The translations under genes were made by a program, and so were the position numbers. The notes beneath the pieces are model-generated. The model searched no databases. It saw nothing but the letters and a program-made list of their open reading frames with translations, and was not told the DNA's origin. From NCBI GenBank assembly GCA_947184155.2, contig CAMXCT020001735.1, positions 618,001 through 682,000 on the forward strand: a DNA stretch of 64,000 nt, given 5' to 3'. Shown here piece by piece: positions 57,318 through 64,000 of this stretch; the stretch's first letter is position 1; each line of letters starts with the position of its first letter. Source of the DNA: Cladocopium goreaui (lineage: Eukaryota; Sar; Dinophyceae; Suessiales; Symbiodiniaceae).

Positions 57318-57897
57318 GCTATATATCTATATCTTATGATATAAATTATTACCAGGGATAGTAGGTAATTAATATATTAGGTGAGTACCAGTGATATTAC
57401 CAGGGATGATTATAAGATAGTAGATGGTGAGTATCCATAATATATCACCAGGGATTATATACGTAAATTATATTATATATATTATTTTTTGTTGATTCCA
57501 TAATATAATCACGCCGGGATAAACTCAAAAAAGTTATGTTGATTCTTCACCGGGGATTTGCCAAGAAGTTGAAATCACGTTAAAAGAAAACACACCAGAA
57601 TGGGGCTTACGCCTCAAATTACGGCACTTCCATGGCCAAAAAATGGTGATGCTCCTTTGGAAAGGCAGATGCCCTTTTACAGACAAACTCATAGTTTTGG
57701 ATTTGAGATAGACATATAGTGCATATATATATAATTATATATATCAGCAAAATCAGGAGTTAATAGTTACGAATAATCTAATAGTTGCTGTTTAATAGTT
57801 GATGCTAATAACCTGATCCAAGTGGTTCGGGGCTTCCCAGAAGTGGGTTGCAACCCAATCTAGCAAGTAACTTTGTCGCCTTTTTGGGGGGGGGGAG
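57318..57897. other. Intron-like AT-rich sequence
   Basis: Imperfect copies of ACCAGGGAT(A/T)A (57350-57460); no exon. Confidence 0.4.
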
Positions 57898-58023
57898 TAG
57901 CCTTTGGTAATTTAACATAGCTATTGAACATGATGAACGCGGGCTATTTCTAGATTTGATATGATTTGATACCTTTTCAACATGTTGATTTTATTTTTCG
58001 CTATATCAAATTACCAGAGGCTA
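57898..58023. mobile_element. MITE family 1, copy E
   Basis: TAGCCTTTGGTAATTTAACA at the left and ATTACCAGAGGCTA at the right; the compensating change CCC to GCC on both ends keeps the pairing. A (TTTG)n run follows at 58025-58053. Confidence 0.85.
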
Positions 58024-58322
58024 CTGTTTGTTTGTTTGTTTGTTTGTTTGTTTTCCTGGGGATAGTAGAAGCTACCTCGCGCGTCGCAGAAATGGTAGGT
58101 CAGAAGCTCCGGTCTGGTCGAAGAGGAGCACATGTTTCTCCGTAGGCCTGGTTTCGGATGGGATGGGAGGGATCAAAGCTTTGAGTTGAGGGAAGTTTTA
58201 CTAAGGAAGTTCAGGACACCATGTTTTCTTAATGGTTTTTAATTTATAATGGTTTTTATTTTTATTTTTATATGTGTTTATATGTGTTTATATGTGTTTG
58301 TTTCAAATTTTCCCATATGTAG
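58024..58322. other. Short exon-like segment and intron sequence
   Basis: A possible small exon ends at GTAGGTC (58093), reading IVEATSRVAEM; the acceptor is unclear. The rest is AT-rich. Confidence 0.3.
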
Positions 58323-58429
58323 GAGGCTCCTATCAATGGCACTTCAGCATTGTTGACCCCTTCGCGCGAGGCAATCCGCACGGTTGTGCATCGAAAGTGG
58401 CAGCCTCTTGGTGCAACTGGGAACGACTG
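58323..58429 (+). CDS. Candidate host exon
   Basis: After TGTAG, before GTGGTA. The open frame reads EAPINGTSALLTPSREAIRT then VVHRKWQPLGATGND. Strong composition. Confidence 0.55.
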
Positions 58430-59406
58430 GTGGTAGATTTATCCGTTCCAGTAGGGTATGGATATGTCAAACAACTATTAACTATTACGGTACAACATAA
58501 TACAGAAAATGGATGAAAATGGGAGTATGATGGAAACAATATGTTCGATCTACGTGAGGACAACTATAGTATGTCGGTATTTGATTGATGGTGTTTGTTC
58601 CTCGCGTGATGGAGACATGTTATCATATCCTGCAAGACATCATACATAGCAATCCCCCAAAAGATAGTCAAGTTTCTCTAGAGTGTCATAGATGATATAT
58701 AATTACCTCACAATTTATTCCAGTTCAATTCCTAGGTGTCCATTTGGATCTATTTGGGGTTTGCTAGACAAGATATAAGAGAGTTTTGCAAAGGTATCTA
58801 ATTGTATCTAAGGCTAGCCACGTTAAACGTTCCTGCCTTGAATTCGATGTTTATTGGCGATGCAAGTCCACCTTCTTAGACGAATATGTCTTGTTGGTTG
58901 AATCGCAAGTGTTGGTGAAGTATGAGCAGTTGTACCTTTTTGAGCAGCCCAAGCCATTTGTTCCTGTGTTTTGTTCCCATGTTTGAAAGCCAAAACCGCT
59001 TTGTTTGATGCTGAAATGATTGTTTTCTGTATGTCCTGTGGCTTAAATGCTGAACGTTGCAATGCTGCTTCTAAAATTTGGGTTTTTGTTGTTTTCATCC
59101 AACATTTCAATAAATTCCATACATATGTGTGTAATCACTTTGAACAAGTTTTGTAAAGTCACTTATAATAGCCACCAAAAAGATAGAACTGTCTTTTACT
59201 ACTATGGTGGCGTACAGTACCATTTGACTTTTCTATAAATCACCATAAATCCCTATAAAGTCACAAAAGAAATCCCTAAAGCCCTTAAAAAAAAACCTAG
59301 AATTTCCCAAAAACTCCCTCAGAACCCATATCAATCTCCCCAAAGAACCCTTTCAAATTTCCCCCAAAATCTATGAAAATCCCTAGAAATCCCTTTGGTT
59401 TCCCAG
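58430..59406. other. Intron-like sequence
   Basis: The reverse (58823-59110) and forward (58786-58986) open frames lack splice or homology support. Confidence 0.35.
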
Positions 59407-59488
59407 GCTGCCGCTGTGGCGGCGGCTGCCGCCAAGGCGGCCGGGACGCCCTGGTGGGTGCGGCTGCACCAGAAGATGCCCAAGGAAA
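59407..59488 (+). CDS. Candidate host exon (Ala-rich)
   Basis: Between TTTCCCAG and GTGAGG, 82 nt. The open frame reads AAAVAAAAAKAAGTPWWVRL then HQKMPKE. High GC against flanks of A-rich runs. Confidence 0.6.
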
Positions 59489-60062
59489 GTGAGGACCAGG
59501 GACGGGACGGGATGTTAAATCAGGAGGTAAATTAATGTAAATTAGATATAAGATCATGATAATATATTTAGCTAATTTAGTTGATGTAAAATCACATGTG
59601 AACCATGTGAATGTTCATTTAGTTGATATAAAATCACATAGTTGGTTAGTTGATATAAGATCATGAGGTAAATGTTGTTATTTGATAGTACCTTAAAATA
59701 ATTAGTGTTAAAATCGCATATTAGTGTAACACTAGTGTAACCATCTATATAAGTCACATGGTGGTAAATCACAGATTGTTAGTATAGATCGTAATGGGAT
59801 GTATCCCATCACATAGTGTTAATAATAGTGGGATTTAGCAATCCACTGTTTACATGTGTTTACCAATATTGTTGTGATTAGTAATTGTGGATTGAGTGAA
59901 ATATTTGAAATTTACCCTGATATATATATATATATATAATATAAATATCTACCTAACTATATATATACATATATATATATATACATATTATAATACACTA
60001 ATATTTGATGTACATTTATGCTTATAAGTACAATCTACTTCTATGGTGTTGGTGAATTTTAG
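59489..60062. other. Intron-like AT-rich sequence
   Basis: Diverged repeats of TAGTTGATATAA(A/G)ATCA (59579-59670) and TA runs (59920-60000). Confidence 0.5.
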
Positions 60063-60146
60063 GAGACCCGCGATCGCAGCGACGGGCCTCCATCCGAGGC
60101 TTCGGTGCTTCGGCTCTCCAGGGGATGTTGGTTGAGAACCCCCTGA
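60063..60146 (+). CDS. Candidate host exon, possibly terminal
   Basis: After TTTTAG. The open frame reads ETRDRSDGPPSEASVLRLSR then GCWLRTP and TGA at 60144-60146. A GT donor at 60126 is the alternative. Confidence 0.45.
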   Translation, partial: ETRDRSDGPPSEASVLRLSRGCWLRTP

Positions 60147-60569
60147 ATGAAGTGCAAGAAAACTAGGGTTTATTAATGGGATATATTATATACTATGGTG
60201 GGGTTATATAATAGTTACAACCTTTCACTCGGGTTTATATACATATATACATATATAAATATATGTATATTTATATATATGATGGGAGAATCCAATCCTC
60301 TGTTCATATTAAACATCCCCATGGTTAATGGTCCCAATGGAATATGGAAATTCCCTACTAAACCATGGTTTCTAAGGGAGTGTCTACCATCAACCCAGGT
60401 GGACCAACTTGGCTAACTCAATCCCATTGAATCCCCATGAAATCACCATTGAATCACCAACCTTGGATGGCTAGTCTACTCCTTTAGTTACCTTTAGTTT
60501 GTTTGCTATGGAAAACAACCATCACCAGCCAAAGATGACATTTTATAATCCATATTATATTATCATGAT
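60147..60569. other. Intron-like sequence
   Basis: TA microsatellite at 60237-60282; nothing else. Confidence 0.4.
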
Positions 60570-60673
60570 TACCCTCTGGTAATTTAACGTAGCTATTGAA
60601 AATGGCCATTAATAGTTGATTTTCCCATTGAAAATGGTGATTTTCCATAGCTATGTTAGTTTACCAGAGGGTA
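60570..60673. mobile_element. MITE family 1, copy F
   Basis: 104 bp, TACCCTCTGGTAATTTAACG to GTTTACCAGAGGGTA with long inner pairing (TAGCTATTGAAAATGG / CCATTGAAAATGGTG). Both splice-like motifs are intact. Confidence 0.9.
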
Positions 60674-60715
60674 ATCCCATTTTTGATGGGAATATCCATA
60701 TTTTCCCCCCCAAAG

Positions 60716-60876
60716 ATGACATGTTGTGGACCCGTCCAAGGCTGAGACGACGGAGACGACGGACCCGGGTTGCCCGCCCCCGGTGTCCCAAGACGCCGAC
60801 CCACCGCGGACGGCCAGCCCGGTGCCGCGGACGGCACCGGTCAAGAGGTGCGGGGAACGTTCCCAGGGAAGATAAG
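60716..60876 (+). CDS. Candidate host exon (very GC-rich)
   Basis: Between CCCAAAG and GTGAGAAC, 161 nt. One open frame is Arg-rich (DMLWTRPRLRRRRRRTRVAR); another reads more naturally (VDPSKAETTETTDPGCPPPV) but has a stop close to each end. Phase unresolved. Confidence 0.4.
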
Positions 60877-60897
60877 GTGAGAACACCCCGTTGGCAA

Positions 60898-60985
60898 TAG
60901 CTATATATATATATATACAATTTATATAGAAATATATATATATATATCATAATATAATTTATATAATATAATATATATATATAGA
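60898..60985. repeat. TA microsatellite
   Basis: Nearly pure TATA sequence. Confidence 0.9.
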
Positions 60986-61283
60986 AGTTACTGATTATTA
61001 CAAGCAACAAATGGTGATTTCATGAAATTGTTGCCGGGATTTACTAAGATAACTTGGTGAATTCTATGGTTTATGCGGAACGAACATCAGCCTGCGGCCT
61101 CGGGTCATTGGTCCTCCCACTGAGTAACTGTTGAATGATCCTGGTTAGTAAGCCCCCCTATTGGAGTTATCCAGGAATCCAGTTGAGGGACGATCCTCCA
61201 AGTAGTTTTCCGTGGGTTTTTTTCCACCCTTATAACTGGGATGTATTGGGAAGATACCAAAAAAAAACACAGTAACAACCCAG
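60986..61283. other. Intron-like sequence
   Basis: AACTTGGTGAATTCTATGG (61051) recurs inverted at 57145-57165, another small repeat. A short frame after CATCAG (PAASGHWSSH then stop, 61091) is too weak to call. Confidence 0.35.
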
Positions 61284-61400
61284 TTTCTATCCAAGAATCG
61301 CATCGAATCGCTAATTCTGGCAAGATCTACTATACATACCTCCACTTCGGACAGGATCATAGACAGGCTCGTCTTGAAATTATGGGACCAAAAAACTACA
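61284..61400 (+). CDS. Candidate host exon
   Basis: Between AACCCAG and GTAAATC, 117 nt, phase 0. The open frame reads FLSKNRIESLILARSTIHTS then TSDRIIDRLVLKLWDQKTT. Good candidate. Confidence 0.5.
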
Positions 61401-62269
61401 GTAAATCCACCGATTGAGCATCAATTATCACCCATTACCAGCACATAGCAGCACCACTTTTGGGTGTTGATCTCTCGCTTTAAGACACCCATTATATTGT
61501 TGGTCAGTTATATTCCTGGTATGATATACATATATATATATATATAATTATTATGTCCCCATATATAATACAGTATCCCGCTACATCCCAATTTTGACAG
61601 GTTGAATTATGTTCAATCACCATAGTTTTTATATATCTCACAAAAAGGGCCCCCCAAGTCATAAGTTGTTTTTATAAACCCACATGACTTTAAGTAGTTC
61701 GATATATCAACATATATCAACCATAAATCCAATCGTTTGCCTAGTCTTGTAACAACTTTCTCATATCGTTTGGGGGACCTTCCTGTAATTTCATATGAAA
61801 TTCTCATGGAATTAGCATTTTGGAATGGTTATTTTCCGATCAAAACGTTTTTCAATGGACAATCCACCATGTTTAGATCATGTTCCCAACTCGAAAACTC
61901 CATCAGTTTCGGGGGATTTCCCAACTTTGATGAGAGGGAAACTGCATCCCAACTCGTGGAGCTTGTTACAGTTAGGTGGTTGTATGATGATAACCATCAA
62001 TAAGGCAACCGTTAGAATGATAGTACCATTAGTACCCATTAGTTAGAACCTGAACCATATAGTTTGAACCATTAGAACCTGAACCATGTAGTTCGAACCA
62101 CAGCATCCTAACTTAAGATTATTACCATGGATTATTAATTATACCATGATGAATTATAACTATTATTACCTGATTATGACTATTGTTTATGATTACCATG
62201 ATTACCATGATTACTCAATGATAACCATGAACCCCCAAGGTTCAACGATATCAACGTTGAACTCCTCAG
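61401..62269. other. Intron-like sequence
   Basis: TA repeats (61528-61550), tandem GAACC(T/A) motifs (62040-62100) and unsupported forward frames. Confidence 0.35.
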
Positions 62270-62396
62270 GCAGCGGCCTCCGCCTCCCGCGCCGAGCCCC
62301 CGCCAGACGCTGCCGCGGCAGCCGCCCGTGCCGCGCGCCCCGCGCGCCGAGCGGGTCCAACGGCCGAGCTCGGCGCCACCCAAGAGGCGGAGTTCG
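62270..62396 (+). CDS. Candidate host exon (Ala/Pro/Arg-rich)
   Basis: After CTCCTCAG; about 80 percent GC. The open frame reads AAASASRAEPPPDAAAAAAR then AARPARRAGPTAELGATQEA. The end is uncertain (GA donor in TTCGG^GAGTTC or a GT two bases later). Confidence 0.5.
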
Positions 62397-62741
62397 GGAG
62401 TTCCAAGGGATTTCTGTGGGACTTCTGTGGGATTTTTCTGGGAATTTTATTGGGATTTTTCACCATTGAACATGGGGATTTTTGGGATTCAATGGCGATA
62501 TGACAAAGCGCGTCATGGGATATGACTGGAATATACTGGAATCAATGGGATGACTAGTTGATTATGGTTTGCGAACATGGTCCAGATGTTTTTACCATGG
62601 TTTACCGATGAAAAATTAGGGTTTTGAACAGCAGCAGTTTGAATTTGCCAGATGGTGAGTTGTTTTTGATGGTGTTTAACTGGTTTAGCAATCAACAATT
62701 GGCTGATTGGTGGATGGTTTCATAGTTTTTTTCTTTTTTAG
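62397..62741. other. Intron-like sequence
   Basis: GGGAATTTTATTGGGATTTT-type short repeats; no exon. Confidence 0.4.
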
Positions 62742-62787
62742 GTGTCAAGCCTGTTCTTGAGAATGATCCCAAGTGACGAGCATACAG
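62742..62787 (+). CDS. Candidate host exon or gene end
   Basis: After a T-rich tract and TTTTTAG. It reads VSSLFLRMIPSDEHT to a GT donor at 62788, or in another frame VKPVLENDPK and TGA (terminal). Confidence 0.4.
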
Positions 62788-63351
62788 GTTGAAGCCACCA
62801 GCCGGGGAATGAAAGAGGGATCATGGGGAGTTAGCGATGAAAGCAGAGGGTTTAACATGGTTTAACTATCAAACATAGAGATTTCACCAAGAATCAACAA
62901 AAATGAAGAGATAAACTAAGACAAATAGTGGCTATAGCAGAAGATCATTTCTCTTAGCATGTGGTAATTTTCTCGTTGTGACCTTGTTTTGTTTTTTTGG
63001 GTAAGCCACGTATAGCTGGGGAATTCACCAGGATCCCAATGGGATGGTTTTGCCATCCTGTTGTCTTTGGCCATCCCTCATGAACCACAGAGTCGTCTAT
63101 AGAGACAATTTCCAACCGATTGAAATTGCTCTGGGGCTGACATCTGTTCAATCTTCGTGTTGCATATGTTTGCTGAAATATTGTGAGGTTTAGATTGACT
63201 TTCTTGGTGTTTCGAGTTAGTTGAACTTGAATCGTTTTTTTTGGCCGCACTGTCGGTGGGTGAACCAAAGAAGATGCCGCCCCGCTGCGAAGCTGTCATT
63301 GTGTCTTCAGAAGTCTTGGATGGTCTTGGATGTTTTTTGGATTATCATTAT
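62788..63351. other. Intron-like sequence with a possible exon
   Basis: A + frame at 63247-63330 (ALSVGEPKKMPPRCEAVIVS) is protein-like, but acceptor and donor are not clear. Confidence 0.3.
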
Positions 63352-63448
63352 CTGGTTGGTGGTTTGGAACATGTTTTATTTTCCATAATATATGGGATAA
63401 TCATCCCATTGACTAATATTTTTCACGATGGTTGAAACCACCAACTAG
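63352..63448. mobile_element. MITE family 2, copy 5
   Basis: CTGGTTGGTGGTTTGGAACA at the left and GTTGAAACCACCAACTAG at the right. It is internally close to copy 1 (TTCC(C)ATAATATATGGGAT), the copy that copia-1 entered. Confidence 0.85.
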
Positions 63449-63596
63449 TATATACATTTTTTTTGAGGGGGAAAAACCATGTGCTACAAATAATACAAAT
63501 ATAGTTTTCAGATGTTTTCAGTATATAACTTCTTTGGCCAAAACGCAACTGTTGACGTCCAATGATCCAGCGATCGGCTGTTTGTCTTCCTGTCAG

Positions 63597-63736
63597 GACG
63601 CCGGTGGATGTGGATCCCACTGTTGGTCCAGCACCGGCTGTTGGTCCAGCCGCTGCGTGGAGCGAAAGGAATTGCTGGCAGACGACACAGGAGCGGGATG
63701 TTTTCGGCGTCAATGGCTGCCCGAAAAGAATCTCTG
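63597..63736 (+). CDS. Candidate host exon (Val/Pro-rich)
   Basis: Between CTGTCAG and GTTATT, 140 nt. The open frame reads TPVDVDPTVGPAPAVGPAAA, then WSERNCWQTTQERDVFGVNG. Strong composition. Confidence 0.55.
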
Positions 63737-64000
63737 GTTATTGAATACAAGCTGTATCATATGATGTTGTATAAGATTCACCGGTTCAATACGGCTTGAT
63801 GAAATTATAAGTTGGGATTGGGGGCAATCCACCAATCGGTACTGGAATAACGACATCAACCAGTCGAGGGGGACGACTATCAAGTCTGAGGGCTATTGAT
63901 CATCGGGAAGCCGCTGAATCAGCTTGGTTTGTTGATTTGTTAATTAGCTGGGTCGATATTCGCCAGGTTACCAGGTTGGCATTTCATTACGAAAAGTTGC

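Overview
The window looks like nuclear DNA of a dinoflagellate, most likely a Symbiodiniaceae-type genome. This is an inference. It rests on sparse, short, GC-rich exon-like islands that nearly all read on the + strand, very long AT-rich introns full of small inverted-repeat elements, GT, GC and possibly GA donor sites, and copia-type retrotransposons with huge gag-pol ORFs carrying extra domains. No rRNA, tRNA, CRISPR array or bacterial operon is visible.

Three large mobile elements dominate. (1) Positions 653-7033 are bounded by 28-bp terminal inverted repeats (26/28 matching). This DNA transposon carries a Ser-rich/coiled-coil protein, a P-loop protein with SF3-helicase-like motifs (split in two by a frameshift) and an IS1595/ISXO2-Merlin-like DDE/N transposase, all on +. 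(2) Positions 15832-23993 are a complete copia element with identical 227-bp LTRs, AAAAC target duplications and one intact 2539-codon ORF. The ORF encodes gag with CCCH and CCHC fingers, protease, a C5-methyltransferase-like domain, integrase, RT and RNase H, then a membrane and His/Cys-rich tail. It sits inside an older MITE. (3) Positions 38358-50642 are a 12.3-kb copia element with identical 143-bp LTRs and CATAG target duplications. Its coding capacity is spread over four overlapping frames: gag-PR-IN-RT; RNase H, a second and different methyltransferase-like domain and a possible SGNH-like domain; a Tpt1/KptA-type RNA 2'-phosphotransferase-like domain; and a zinc-ribbon protein. The last frame break is explained exactly by a 17-bp tandem duplication, and the first falls at a G6 run.

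The rest (7034-15831, 24009-38357, 50643-64000) holds about 50 candidate exons of one or more + strand host genes, none of which I can name. They are scattered through introns with at least five families of short inverted-repeat elements and many simple repeats. Several of these elements start exactly at, or carry, a plausible splice site. In the best case (13258-13352) removing the core of a MITE as an intron joins two open frames without a break, as expected for introners.

Exon calls are made by eye from acceptor/donor motifs and open frames. They are individually uncertain and should be tested with transcripts. The mobile-element calls are much firmer.
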